A DNA stretch of 34,725 nt from Rhodocyclaceae bacterium. Lineage in GTDB: Bacteria; Pseudomonadota; Gammaproteobacteria; Burkholderiales; Rhodocyclaceae. The stretch spans positions 1-34,725 of the forward strand of contig PMIH01000030.1 of the NCBI GenBank assembly GCA_003158255.1. The letters run 5' to 3'. Below are positions 7,164 through 14,984 of the stretch, piece after piece (the stretch's first letter is position 1; every line of letters begins with the position of its first letter). The position numbers and the translations under genes are program-made. Below the pieces are notes generated by a model that was not told where the DNA came from, made no database searches, and saw only the letters and a list, made by a program, of their open reading frames with translations.

Positions 7164-9392
7164 TCAGCTGCGCAGCACCTGCACCTCGGTGATGGCGGTA
7201 TGCAGCCGGGTGGCGAGGTCGCGCGCCAGTTTGCCGACCAGGGCGACGGCGAGGTCGCCGAAATCGACCGCAAGCACTTCGAACTGTTCTCGCGTCAGCA
7301 CGTACACATCCGAGTCGGCCAGGGCCAGCGCATCCATGGCTTGGCGGTGGACTTCGATGAAGCCTTTGGCGCCGATGAGATCGCCCGGGCCGCAGGTGGC
7401 GAGGTGGTAGCTTTCCTTCTTGTGGATCGGTACGGTGAGCTTGACGACGCCACGCCGGAGGAAAAACAGCGCATCGCTGTCGCCGCCTGCCTTGAACACG
7501 CGCTTGCCTTCCTTGACCAGGCGTAACTCGACGACGGCCGCCAGCGCCGTCATGGCTTCCGGGGAACAGCCCGCCAGGAACGGCATGTCGGCGAGTTCCA
7601 CGGGCGCGCTGTCGTTCGGCTCGGCCGTTTTCTCGGCCAGTTCCTGGCTCTCGATCCACTCCAGCGCGTCGTCGAGCTGGCGGAAAGCGAAGGCGCTGTT
7701 GGTGGGGCGCACCACCCCGGTATCCTTGAGGAAGCGCTTCATCTTGAGGCCGCTGGGCAGGCCCTTGGGAATATCGCAGAACACGAGATAGCCGTGATGC
7801 TGCTCCAGCGTGTCCTTGATCTGCTCGAGGACGTGGGTGGCGGTGACGTCCAGCGACTGGACGCGACGCATGCTGAGAACGATGTACTTGCGGACGCCGG
7901 CCTCGGGTTCCAGCGCGGTCTGCAACTGGTTGGCCGTGCCGAAGAAGAGACTGCCCTGCAACTCGAAGACGACCATGTTGCTCGCATCCGCTTCGGTGCC
8001 GGACAACTCCAGTTCGGACCGTGTCCGCTTGGAAACGATCTCCTGTCCTTCGATGCGATGGCGGACGACGGAGCTGCGCGTCTGTTCGCGGATGAACAGG
8101 ATGATCGCCAGCGCCACGCCGACGCCGGAAGCGGCGATCAGGTTGCCGAACACCGCCACCAGGATCACCGAGAGGATCACCAGAAAATCGAGCCGCGTCG
8201 CCGGCGTGAAGAAGAAGGTCAGGCTGTGGCGATCGATCATGCGAAAACCGATGACGATCAGGATGCCGGCCAGGGCCGCGATCGGCACCCAGGCGATCAG
8301 GCCCGACAGCAGCAGGAAGGCCAGCAGCGAGAAACCACCGGCCATCAGCGCGGAGCGCCAGGTCTTGGCGCCGCTCGACAGGTTGACCAGCGAGGCGCCC
8401 ATGGTGCCGGAACCGGGAACGCCGCCGACGATGGACGCCGCGATGTTGCCGATGCCCTGCCCGATCAGCTCGCGGTCGGGATCGTGGTGGCTGTTGGTCA
8501 TGGTGTCCATGACCAGGCCAGTCTTGAGCGTATCGATGGAAAGCAGCGTCGCCAGCGTCAGCGCGGGCGCCAGCACTTGCGCGATTTCGTGGAAGCCGAG
8601 GCTCTGGAGCGCGAGCCAGTAGCGGCTCAGCGCATCGCCGGCGCCGGCGTCGCCACTGCCCAGCGCGCCGATGACCAGAGGATTGCGCTCGATGGTCATG
8701 AGTGCCGGATCGATCAGCGCCAAAATCAGGTACGTCGCACAACCCGCCAGCAGCGCCAGGATCGCGGCGGGCACGGCCTTGGTCAAGCGCGGCGTCAGCA
8801 CCATCGCGGCAATGACGACGGAGCCAACCAGAATGCTCTGCCACATCCACACCGACGGCGCGCGCGCGGCGTCGAGCAGGCTGGCGCCCGCCGGCGCGCC
8901 GACGAACTTCGGCAGCTGGCTGCCGATGATGATGAGGCCGACGCCGCTGAGATAGCCGCTGACCACCGGAAACGGAATGAACTTGATCAGGCGGCCGATG
9001 CCGGCGGTACCGAAGCCGACCTGGATGGCGCCCGCCAGCAAGCCGATGATGCCGATCTGGATCAGGATCGTCGGCGCCGCACCGCCCTGTTGCGTGAATG
9101 TTGTCGCCAGGGCGGCGAGCACGGCCGCGGCCGGTGCGCTGGGCGCGGAGATGAGCCGCGAGCGGCTGCCGAACGGCGGCGCCAGCAGGCCCAGCGCCGT
9201 CGCACCGAGGATGCCGGCCAAGGCGCCCTGGGCGGCGAGCGAACCGGCCAGCGCCGAAAAGATGGCAACCCCGAAGGCAATCGCCGACGGCAATGCCACC
9301 AGCATTGCGGCAAGCCCGCCCCAGGCGTCGCCGACCCAGTCGCGGGAAGAACTCGCGCTGCCGTTTCCACCACGGTTTGTCGCGCTATCCAT
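7164..9392 (-). CDS. SulP anion transporter with STAS and cyclic-nucleotide-binding-like domains
   Basis: The protein has 742 residues. The first about 430 form a SulP/SLC26 membrane domain with many hydrophobic segments and a Gly/Pro/Ser-rich substrate region (PFGSRSRLISAPSAPAAAV, GQGIGNIAASIVGGVPGSGTMGAS). A STAS domain follows (MVVFELQGSLFFGTANQL, VQSLDVTATHVLEQI). The C-terminal about 130 residues look like a Crp/cNMP-binding fold (FLAGCSPEAMTALAA, KAGGDSDALFFLRRGVVKL, GPGDLIGAKGFI). The usual phosphate-binding cassette residues (GE...RxA) are only partly kept, so ligand binding is uncertain. It should act in the inner membrane on sulfate, bicarbonate or another anion; the substrate cannot be read. 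The ATG at 9392 has an AGGAG about 12 bases upstream. It is a single-gene unit between repeats. Confidence 0.92.
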   Translation of the reverse strand: MDSATNRGGNGSASSSRDWVGDAWGGLAAMLVALPSAIAFGVAIFSALAGSLAAQGALAGILGATALGLLAPPFGSRSRLISAPSAPAAAVLAALATTFTQQGGAAPTILIQIGIIGLLAGAIQVGFGTAGIGRLIKFIPFPVVSGYLSGVGLIIIGSQLPKFVGAPAGASLLDAARAPSVWMWQSILVGSVVIAAMVLTPRLTKAVPAAILALLAGCATYLILALIDPALMTIERNPLVIGALGSGDAGAGDALSRYWLALQSLGFHEIAQVLAPALTLATLLSIDTLKTGLVMDTMTNSHHDPDRELIGQGIGNIAASIVGGVPGSGTMGASLVNLSSGAKTWRSALMAGGFSLLAFLLLSGLIAWVPIAALAGILIVIGFRMIDRHSLTFFFTPATRLDFLVILSVILVAVFGNLIAASGVGVALAIILFIREQTRSSVVRHRIEGQEIVSKRTRSELELSGTEADASNMVVFELQGSLFFGTANQLQTALEPEAGVRKYIVLSMRRVQSLDVTATHVLEQIKDTLEQHHGYLVFCDIPKGLPSGLKMKRFLKDTGVVRPTNSAFAFRQLDDALEWIESQELAEKTAEPNDSAPVELADMPFLAGCSPEAMTALAAVVELRLVKEGKRVFKAGGDSDALFFLRRGVVKLTVPIHKKESYHLATCGPGDLIGAKGFIEVHRQAMDALALADSDVYVLTREQFEVLAVDFGDLAVALVGKLARDLATRLHTAITEVQVLRS

Positions 9393-9550
9393 CGCTCGCC
9401 GGCTCCTGCACTGGGGTCTCCCTGGGACTGTCGCCGGGCTTCTCTGGCGCCCGGCCTAGCGGGCATTATCGCCCACAACTCCCCATCGGAACGACCGCGC
9501 CGATTGCCGGCAGCGGACGAGGCGGATCCGGCTACACCGCCCCCATGTCC

Positions 9551-9575
9551 GGCGTACCACCACGACTGACTTTCG
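9551..9575 (+). repeat. Dispersed repeat, short form (copy 4)
   Basis: GGCGTACCACCACGACTGAC followed by TTTCG. The copy ends only a few bases from the stop codon (9578-9580) of the minus-strand DJ-1/PfpI gene. It equals the long-form copy at 7107 without the 24-base block. Confidence 0.85.
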
Positions 9576-9577
9576 GA

Positions 9578-10255
9578 CTAGCAAGACGCGTTGAGCAGCA
9601 GCGCCATTTCCCGGCCGACGCCCTCGGCCGACGCTGGGTTCTGTCCTGTCACCAGCCGGCCATCGACCACGACGTTGGCCTGCCAGTTGGGCTTGGCAAG
9701 ATGCGTGGCGCCTCGTTCCTGAAGCTTGCTGGCCAGCAGGAACGGCACCACGGCGTCGAGCTGTGCGGCCCGCTCCTCGTCGTCGGTGAAGGCGGCAACG
9801 CGCTTGCCGCTGACCAGGTAGCGACCATCGGACAGCTTGAGGTTCACCAGGCCGGCAGGGCCGTGGCAGACCGCGCCGACAACGCCGCCGGCCTCGTAGA
9901 TGGCGACGGCAAGCTTTGCCAAAGGCTGATCGTCCGGGAAGTCCCACATTGTTCCGTGGCCGCCGACATAGAAGATCGCCGCATAATCTTCGGCGCGCAC
10001 GGCCGCCGGCGTTGGCGTCGTTTCGAGCTGCCGCGTCACGTCCGCCGCGGCCAGAAACGCGCGGCTGATCGGGTCGGCGGCATCGACGCCATCCATCGGT
10101 GGCTTGCCGCCTTTCGGGCTGACGAATTCGATCGCGTAGCCGGCGTCGCGCAATATGGCCCAGGGATGCGCGGCTTCGGGCACGTAGAAGCCGGTCGGCT
10201 GGCCAGTGTTGCCCTTGCGGTCGTGGCTGGTGAGGGCAAAGAGAATTTTCTTCAT
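9578..10255 (-). CDS. DJ-1/PfpI superfamily protein (Hsp31-like)
   Basis: The protein has 225 residues. It has the class-I glutamine-amidotransferase-like fold of the DJ-1/PfpI superfamily, with a nucleophile elbow GAVCHGPAG (Cys130, His131) and an upstream acidic residue in GFYVPEAAHPW (Glu27). This combination is typical of the Hsp31/YDR533C branch, members of which are reported as glyoxalase III, deglycase or chaperone-like enzymes; which applies here is not known. The ATG at 10255 begins MKKILFALTSHD, the conserved first strand; the open frame extends upstream without conserved residues. It is divergent from a LysR gene with 120 bases between, which suggests control by that regulator. Confidence 0.9.
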   Translation of the reverse strand: MKKILFALTSHDRKGNTGQPTGFYVPEAAHPWAILRDAGYAIEFVSPKGGKPPMDGVDAADPISRAFLAAADVTRQLETTPTPAAVRAEDYAAIFYVGGHGTMWDFPDDQPLAKLAVAIYEAGGVVGAVCHGPAGLVNLKLSDGRYLVSGKRVAAFTDDEERAAQLDAVVPFLLASKLQERGATHLAKPNWQANVVVDGRLVTGQNPASAEGVGREMALLLNASC

Positions 10256-10340
10256 GGCTTGATCTCGCTGAATGGTTGGGTTGGAGTGATGTACTGTAGT
10301 GACTCCGGCACGGCGACGGAATCCGCAACGCATTCATATC

Positions 10341-10363
10341 GCCTATTCCGGATGGGCATAGGC
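10341..10363. promoter_or_regulatory. Candidate LysR-box, T-N11-A dyad
   Basis: GCCTAT (10341-10346), eleven bases, then ATAGGC (10358-10363): a perfect 6-base inverted repeat in which T10346 and A10358 are exactly 11 bases apart, the T-N11-A arrangement known for LysR-type regulators. It lies 12 bases before the LysR ATG, in the region shared with the divergent DJ-1/PfpI gene. The binding role is an inference. Confidence 0.65.
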
Positions 10364-10375
10364 AGATCGAACACG

Positions 10376-11284
10376 ATGGACAAACTCACTCAACTCAGAA
10401 CTTTCGTCAGGGTCGCCGAACGCGCGAGTTTCTCCGCCGTGGCGCGCGACATGGCGGTAACGCAATCGGCAATCAGCAAGGCCATCAACGCGCTTGAAGC
10501 CGACCTCGGCGTTCGGCTGGTGAGCCGCAGCACACGCAATGTGTCGCTCACCGAAGCCGGCCGCCGCTACTACGAGCAGTGCCGGCAAGTCCTGGCCGAT
10601 CTCGATGAAGCGGACGCGTCGCTCAAGGAAGCCAAGTCCGGCGTCTCCGGCTCGCTGCATGTCGCCGCGCCGGTGCCGTTCGGGCTGATGTTCATTTCGC
10701 CGCGCGTGATCCGCTTCCACGAGATGCATCCGCTGCTGTCGATCCAGCTCGACCTGAACGATCAGCCTTCGAATCTGGTCGAGCAGAACATCGATGTCGC
10801 CATCCGCCTGGGCCACCTCAAGACAGCCGGACTGGTGGCGCGCAAGCTGGGTGAGAGCCCGTTTCTGGCGGTGGCCTCTCCCGCCTATCTGGCCAGCCGC
10901 GGCACGCCGCAACGACCGCAAGACCTCGTCGCCCATAACTGCCTCGCCTACGCCAACGAAGAACATCCGCTGGAATGGAAGTTTGGCGGCAAGACGGCCG
11001 CGCAGTCGGTGGCAATTGCCAGCAACTACCGCAGCAACAACCTGTTAACGCTGAAGGAAGCGGCTGTCGCCGGGCTCGGCATCGCCCGGCTGCCGCTCTG
11101 GATGGTCGACCCGGAAATCAAGTCCGGGCTACTGCGCCCGGTTTTGACCGAGGCCCGCACTCCCAGCTACGGCATTCACGCAGTCTTTCCGTCCGCCCGG
11201 CAGATCCCCGCCAAGGTGCGGCTCTTCGTCGAATTCATGCAACACGAACTCGGGGCGATTTCGTATTTTCTGCGGCATCAATAG
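10376..11284 (+). CDS. LysR-family transcriptional regulator
   Basis: The protein has 302 residues, the usual LysR length. The N-terminal winged helix-turn-helix (about 1-60) reads MDKLTQLRTFVRVAERASFS with VTQSAISKAINALEADLGVRL. The co-inducer-binding domain (about 90-295) has the CrgA/DmlR-type blocks GSLHVAAPVPFG, VDVAIRLG-like IDVAIRLGHLK and GIARLPLWMV. Members of this subgroup often control a divergent oxidoreductase or stress gene, here the DJ-1/PfpI gene at 9578-10255. The ATG at 10376 opens at the conserved HTH start; the frame is open for about 1 kb upstream but antisense to another gene. Its inducer is unknown. Confidence 0.93.
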   Translation: MDKLTQLRTFVRVAERASFSAVARDMAVTQSAISKAINALEADLGVRLVSRSTRNVSLTEAGRRYYEQCRQVLADLDEADASLKEAKSGVSGSLHVAAPVPFGLMFISPRVIRFHEMHPLLSIQLDLNDQPSNLVEQNIDVAIRLGHLKTAGLVARKLGESPFLAVASPAYLASRGTPQRPQDLVAHNCLAYANEEHPLEWKFGGKTAAQSVAIASNYRSNNLLTLKEAAVAGLGIARLPLWMVDPEIKSGLLRPVLTEARTPSYGIHAVFPSARQIPAKVRLFVEFMQHELGAISYFLRHQ

Positions 11285-11313
11285 AAGCGTGACGCTGCTG
11301 GATTAATGCGGCC

Positions 11314-11754
11314 CTATTCCGGCCGCACCTCGTCGGCCAGCGCGGCCATGATCTGGCGCCAGCCGGCCTCGGCATCGGCGCCTTGCTGACGAAAGACGCG
11401 GCTCAGGATGTCCCGTTGCGTCGCCGAGAGTTTCGACTCCAGCGCCTTGCCTTCGGCAGTCAAGGAAAGGCAGCGGCCGCGGCGATCTTCCGGGTCCGGC
11501 TCGACTTGAACCAGCGCGGCGTCGACCAGTTGCCGCAGCGGTCCATGCAGCGCCTGCTTGCTGACGCCCAGGGTCGCCAGCAGATCGCTGACGCGCTGGC
11601 CGGGCCGGCGCGCAACGAAATACAGAACGCGATGATGCATCCGGGCCAGACCCCGTTGCGCGAGTATTTCATCCGGCCGCGCCGTGAAGGCGCGGAACGC
11701 GAAGTGGAACAACTCGATGGCTTCGTGCAGTGACTGATTTCGAGCAGAACTCAT
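11314..11754 (-). CDS. MarR-family transcriptional regulator
   Basis: The protein has 146 residues with the MarR winged-helix layout: helices around RMHHRVLYFVARRPGQRVSDLLATLGVSKQALHGPLRQLVDAALV and a wing with DPEDRRGRCLSLTAEG (the conserved D-x-R-(G/S)-x-x-L-x-L-T-x-x-G). The ATG at 11754 is chosen because AAGG lies 8 bases upstream; an in-frame ATG at 11793 has no ribosome site and lies in the operator region. It is divergent from a PLP aminotransferase, and two identical dyads lie between them, one directly before this start codon. It is therefore likely an autorepressor that also controls the aminotransferase. The ligand is unknown. Confidence 0.92.
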   Translation of the reverse strand: MSSARNQSLHEAIELFHFAFRAFTARPDEILAQRGLARMHHRVLYFVARRPGQRVSDLLATLGVSKQALHGPLRQLVDAALVQVEPDPEDRRGRCLSLTAEGKALESKLSATQRDILSRVFRQQGADAEAGWRQIMAALADEVRPE

Positions 11755-11757
11755 TGA

Positions 11758-11772
11758 GTCAACCTTATTGAC
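11758..11772. promoter_or_regulatory. MarR operator candidate, proximal site
   Basis: GTCAACCTTATTGAC, a perfect GTCAA-N5-TTGAC dyad ending four bases before the MarR start codon on the minus strand, overlapping its ribosome-binding region. An identical-arm copy lies 40 bases away, centre to centre. Confidence 0.7.
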
Positions 11773-11797
11773 TTTTATTGCCGTCAGCGCCATATTA

Positions 11798-11812
11798 GTC
11801 AATATACTTGAC
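11798..11812. promoter_or_regulatory. MarR operator candidate, distal site
   Basis: GTCAATATACTTGAC, the second GTCAA-N5-TTGAC dyad. It lies 16 bases before the aminotransferase start at 11829, where it would block that gene's promoter. Twin sites of this size between divergent genes are usual for MarR dimers. Confidence 0.7.
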
Positions 11813-11828
11813 CTATATGGAGCGCGCC

Positions 11829-13007
11829 ATGGGTGGTGAACTGTGCCAGCCCCGATTGTCGCAACGAATCAGCCGACTCAAGTCGTCACTGGTCCGCGAG
11901 ATTCTGGCTACCGCGAATCGGCCCAACATGATCTCCTTCGCCGGCGGACTACCGGCAGCGGACTTGATGCCGCCGCTCCCGATGGACGCCATCACCGATC
12001 CGTCACTCTATCAGTACGGTGCGACCGAGGGCGAAGCCGCCTACTGCGAAGCCGTTGCGCAGTGGGTCAGCGAGACCGGCCTGGCGGTGACGCCTGCGCA
12101 GATCCTGCCTCTGGCCGGTTCGCAGCAGGGCCTGGACCTGGCGGCCAAGTTGATGATCGATGCCGGGACGCCGATGCTCACCGAGGCGCCAACCTATCTC
12201 GCCGCGCTGCAAGTGTTTCAATTGTTCGGCGCCGACATCGCCACTGTATCGCTACTGGCGAACGGGCCGGATCTGGCGGAACTGGAACAGCGACTGGCCA
12301 AACACAAGCCGAGCTGCGTCTATCTCGTCCCCACTTTCCAGAATCCCGCCGGCACCTGCTACAGCCCGGAAGCGCGCCGCGCTGTGGCCGACTTGCTCGA
12401 CCACTACGGCACGCTGTTGATCGAGGACGATCCCTACCGCACCCTGGCGCTTGACCTCACTCATCCCGCGACGCCGATCAGCGCCCTGCTCAAGCGCGCG
12501 CCATGGATTTACCTCGGCAGCTTCTCCAAGATCCTCTGGCCCGGCTGGCGTCTCGGTTATCTGGCGGCGCGAGAAGATCTGATGCAACGCCTGATCAACC
12601 TCAAACAGGCCTCGGACCTGCATACCCAGCGGCCCGGCCAGCTTGCCGTCAGCCATTGGCTGCGCAGCGACGAACGGAGCATGCACGTGGTAAGGCTGCG
12701 CAATGGCTATCGGCTACGCCGCGATGCGATGCAGGCAGCGCTGAACCGCCATCTCGGCGATATCGCCGAGTGGGAGGTGCCGCGCGGCGGCCTGTTCTTC
12801 TGGGTGCGCCTGCTCCGCCACAAAGCGACGCGGGCACTGCTGGCGCAGGCCATGGAAGCAGGTGTCGTCTTCATGCCCGGCGAGGCCTTCTACCCCGATG
12901 GAAGAACTCAGGAGTACATGCGACTGAACTACAGCCATGCCACCCGCGAGCAGATGGAGCGCGGCCTGGCGTTGCTGTCGACCTTGTTGCGCCTGGACGG
13001 GCAATGA
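11829..13007 (+). CDS. PLP-dependent aminotransferase, class I/II (2-aminoadipate-type)
   Basis: The protein has 392 residues with fold-type-I aminotransferase motifs: ISFAGGLPAADLMP near the N-terminus, YQYGATEG, a TFQNPAGTCYS block, LLIEDDPY, and GSFSKILWPGWRLGYL, whose Ser-Phe-Ser-Lys lysine should hold PLP. The pattern matches the LysN/KAT-II/2-aminoadipate and valine-pyruvate group, which also resembles the C-terminal half of MocR regulators, but no GntR domain precedes it. The substrate is not readable. The ATG at 11829 has GGAG six bases upstream; earlier in-frame starts at 11817 and 11808 lack one and overlap the operator. It is divergent from a MarR gene, which probably represses it. 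Confidence 0.9.
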   Translation: MGGELCQPRLSQRISRLKSSLVREILATANRPNMISFAGGLPAADLMPPLPMDAITDPSLYQYGATEGEAAYCEAVAQWVSETGLAVTPAQILPLAGSQQGLDLAAKLMIDAGTPMLTEAPTYLAALQVFQLFGADIATVSLLANGPDLAELEQRLAKHKPSCVYLVPTFQNPAGTCYSPEARRAVADLLDHYGTLLIEDDPYRTLALDLTHPATPISALLKRAPWIYLGSFSKILWPGWRLGYLAAREDLMQRLINLKQASDLHTQRPGQLAVSHWLRSDERSMHVVRLRNGYRLRRDAMQAALNRHLGDIAEWEVPRGGLFFWVRLLRHKATRALLAQAMEAGVVFMPGEAFYPDGRTQEYMRLNYSHATREQMERGLALLSTLLRLDGQ

Positions 13008-13040
13008 CGATCACATCGCCGGGGTGCTAGACTCCGCCTG

Positions 13041-13182
13041 CGTCTTCGGGGCGGGGTGAAACTCCCCACCGGCGGTAAGCCTGCTGTTCGGGCGAGCCCG
13101 CGAGCGCCTGCGGTTCCGCAGGGTCAGCAGATCTGGTGCGATGCCAGAGCCGACGGTCACAGTCCGGATGAAAGAGGATGCC
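13041..13182 (+). ncRNA. FMN riboswitch (RFN element)
   Basis: The region carries the conserved FMN aptamer blocks in order: TCTTCGGGGCGGGGTGAAA, CTCCCCACCGGCGGTAAGCC, an AGCCCGCGAGCGC segment, CAGATCTGGTGCGATGCCAGAGCC, and GACGGTCACAGTCCGGATGA with GAAAGAGGATG. These are the standard RFN strands. It sits about 100 bases upstream of ribB, the classic regulated gene, and should switch off ribB expression when FMN is abundant. Confidence 0.97.
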
Positions 13183-13211
13183 GATATCCACGCGATATGC
13201 CAGGAGACTGG

Positions 13212-13251
13212 CGTTCGCGCGGATGTTTGCGCTTGCCCTGGAACGTTTTTT
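13212..13251 (+). terminator. Possible expression-platform terminator of the FMN riboswitch
   Basis: CGTTC (13212-13216) pairs with GAACG (13241-13245), with an inner GCGC/GCGC stem, followed directly by six Ts (13246-13251). The stem is imperfect, but its place between the aptamer and ribB fits a premature terminator. A separate small hairpin CCAGGAGACTGG overlaps its 5' side and could be the competing structure. Confidence 0.45.
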
Positions 13252-13280
13252 CGCCACTTAACTTTAGCGAGGAGCGTTTC

Positions 13281-13958
13281 ATGTTTTCACAACCGCAGTT
13301 CTGTAGTAGCAGTTCCCACTCCCCTCCCGACCTCGGCGCACGAATGGCTGACGCCATTGAAGCCATGCGCGCAGGGCGTCCAGTGATCCTGATCGACGAC
13401 GAGGATCGGGAGAACGAAGCCGATCTGATCGTCGCCGCGGAGACCCTGACAGTGCCGACCATGGCACTGCTGATCCGCGAATGCAGCGGCATCGTTTGTC
13501 TCTGCCTGACCAAGGATGTCGTCGACCGGCTCGAGTTGCCACCGATGGTGGCGCGCAACGAGAGCCGGTTCAGCACCGCATTCACGGTCTCCATCGAGGC
13601 GCGCCATGGCGTCACGACGGGCGTTTCCGCGCTTGACCGAGTCACGACGATCAATGCGGCAATCGCCGACGGCGCGCAGCCGGATGACCTGGTGCGGCCC
13701 GGCCATGTATTTCCACTCTGTGCGCATCCGGACGGCGTGCTCGGCCGGCGCGGTCACACCGAAGGTGCTGTCGATCTCGCGCGTCTGGCCGGCTTCAAGC
13801 CGGCGGCCGTGTTGTGCGAGCTGATGAATCCGGACGGAACGATGGCGCGGGGACAGGACATCGACCGCTTCGCCGAGGAGTACGAGTTGCCGGTGATCAC
13901 CATCGACGAGTTGATGCGCTGGCGACGACAGGAGGTGGCCGACTTCCGGCTTGGGTAG
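13281..13958 (+). CDS. ribB: 3,4-dihydroxy-2-butanone-4-phosphate synthase
   Basis: The protein has 225 residues, a single-domain RibB without the GTP cyclohydrolase II half found in RibBA. It converts ribulose 5-phosphate to 3,4-dihydroxy-2-butanone 4-phosphate and formate for riboflavin synthesis in the cytoplasm. Visible motifs are the acidic metal loop [16 protein letters not shown], the TGVSALDR block, and [29 protein letters not shown] with its catalytic His and Glu residues. GAGGAG lies 8 bases before the ATG at 13281. Expression is controlled by the FMN riboswitch at 13041-13182. No other rib gene is adjacent, so it is a single-gene unit. Confidence 0.97.
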   Translation: MFSQPQFCSSSSHSPPDLGARMADAIEAMRAGRPVILIDDEDRENEADLIVAAETLTVPTMALLIRECSGIVCLCLTKDVVDRLELPPMVARNESRFSTAFTVSIEARHGVTTGVSALDRVTTINAAIADGAQPDDLVRPGHVFPLCAHPDGVLGRRGHTEGAVDLARLAGFKPAAVLCELMNPDGTMARGQDIDRFAEEYELPVITIDELMRWRRQEVADFRLG

Positions 13959-14013
13959 GTCACTGTCGCGTTGACAGGCGACGTCCCCTGAGGGTCGTCG
14001 CCCCCTTGACTTG

Positions 14014-14029
14014 ACCGACCGGTCTAGTA
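14014..14029. promoter_or_regulatory. TetR operator, site 1 (upstream of tetR)
   Basis: ACCGACCGGTCTAGTA, centred on the palindrome GACCGGTC (14017-14024). The identical 16 bases occur at 14698-14713 before the TusA-like gene. It lies inside a plausible promoter, TTGACT (14006-14011), 16-base spacer, TATCAT (14028-14033), so binding would block transcription. With this promoter the transcript would begin at or very near the ATG at 14040, giving a nearly leaderless mRNA. Confidence 0.75.
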
Positions 14030-14039
14030 TCATTCACTT

Positions 14040-14642
14040 ATGAACGCCGAACCCGACACCCGCTCCCGCATCCTCGCCGTCGCCCGCGAGATGTTCCACG
14101 GCCGCAGCTATGCCGACGTGGGCATTCAGGAGATCTGCGAGGGCGCCAAGGTGCAGAAGGGTAGCTTCTATCACTTCTTCCCGTCCAAGCAGGAACTGGC
14201 GATGGCGGTGATCGACGACATGGCAGAGGATTGGGCGCACGGCTTCGTGGCCGAGGCCTTCGACCAAAACCTGCCGCCGGTCGAGCGCTTGGACTACATG
14301 ATCGACGCCGCCTACTACTGGCAGAAGGCCGCCAAGGACATCGAGGGCCGCATGCCTGGCTGCCTGTTCGGCAATCTGGCGCTGGAAATGAGCACCCGCG
14401 ACGACGTGATGCGGGCCAAGCTGAATGCGGTGTTCGAGAAGGCCAAGGACAAGTTCCGCTTCACGCTCGACGAAGCGGTGGCAGCCGGCACGATGGCGCC
14501 GATGAACACCGAATGCACGGCCACGGCGATGCTCGCTTTCCTGGAAGGCATCATCCTGCTGGCCAAGTCGCGCAACGAGCCCGAGGTGATCCTGCGGCTC
14601 GGGCCGGCGATCAAGACGCTGAGGATCGAATCGACGCAATGA
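14040..14642 (+). CDS. TetR-family transcriptional regulator
   Basis: The protein has 200 residues. The N-terminal HTH (about 5-50) reads RSRILAVAREMFHGRSYADVGIQEICEGAKVQKGSFYHFFPSKQEL as separate conserved blocks, including the GSFYHFFPSK helix typical of TetR. The C-terminal ligand domain contains GRMPGCLFGNLALEM; a Cys in this place is a redox or electrophile sensor in NemR-type proteins, so a thiol-reactive signal is possible (inference). No Shine-Dalgarno is visible before the ATG. The same 16-base operator precedes this gene and the TusA/DsrE operon 106 bases downstream, so it probably represses itself and that sulfur-carrier operon. Confidence 0.93.
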   Translation: MNAEPDTRSRILAVAREMFHGRSYADVGIQEICEGAKVQKGSFYHFFPSKQELAMAVIDDMAEDWAHGFVAEAFDQNLPPVERLDYMIDAAYYWQKAAKDIEGRMPGCLFGNLALEMSTRDDVMRAKLNAVFEKAKDKFRFTLDEAVAAGTMAPMNTECTATAMLAFLEGIILLAKSRNEPEVILRLGPAIKTLRIESTQ

Positions 14643-14697
14643 ACGTTCGTTAGCTGGACGTAGCCCTGCCTGGGCCATTTTTTTGGTCACATACTTT

Positions 14698-14713
14698 ACC
14701 GACCGGTCTAGTA
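14698..14713. promoter_or_regulatory. TetR operator, site 2 (upstream of the tusA-like gene)
   Basis: An exact 16-base copy of the site before tetR (ACCGACCGGTCTAGTA). It lies 35 bases before the TusA-like ATG at 14748, in the tetR-tusA gap. A T7 run at 14679-14685 just before it may help end tetR transcription, although no strong stem is visible. Confidence 0.75.
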
Positions 14714-14747
14714 GTACGCATCACCCTACCCATCAAAGGAGACACAC

Positions 14748-14975
14748 ATGGAAGCGAATCAAACTCTCGACGCCCGCGGCATGAACTGCCCCCTGCCGAT
14801 CCTGCGCACCAAGAAGACGTTGAACGCAATGCAGGCCGGCGACACCTTGAAGGTAGTGTCGACCGATCCCGGCTCAGTCAAGGACATGGTGGCGTTCTGC
14901 CAGCAGACCGGCAACACGCTGCTGGATTCGGCCCAGAGCGGCGGCGACTTCGAGTTCTTCATCCGCAAGAACTAG
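14748..14975 (+). CDS. TusA-family sulfur-carrier protein
   Basis: The protein has 75 residues, the TusA/SirA length. It carries the family motif NCPLPILRTKK with the persulfide-carrying Cys14 in the C-P-x-P context, followed by the GDTLKVVSTDPGSVKDM strand-helix block. Such proteins pass sulfane sulfur between sulfurtransferases in the cytosol, for tRNA thiolation, cofactor synthesis or sulfur oxidation. AAAGGAG precedes the ATG by 7 bases. The next gene, a DsrE-like protein, starts 9 bases after the stop, so the pair is an operon; the context favours a dedicated sulfur-transfer or detoxification role over the housekeeping tRNA role. Confidence 0.92.
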   Translation: MEANQTLDARGMNCPLPILRTKKTLNAMQAGDTLKVVSTDPGSVKDMVAFCQQTGNTLLDSAQSGGDFEFFIRKN

Positions 14976-14984
14976 GAGCCGACG

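Noticed and set aside
7794-9569. Long plus-strand open frame across the SulP gene
   Set aside because: Its translation is almost only Arg, Gln, Asp and Ala, a shadow of a high-GC membrane protein gene on the minus strand.
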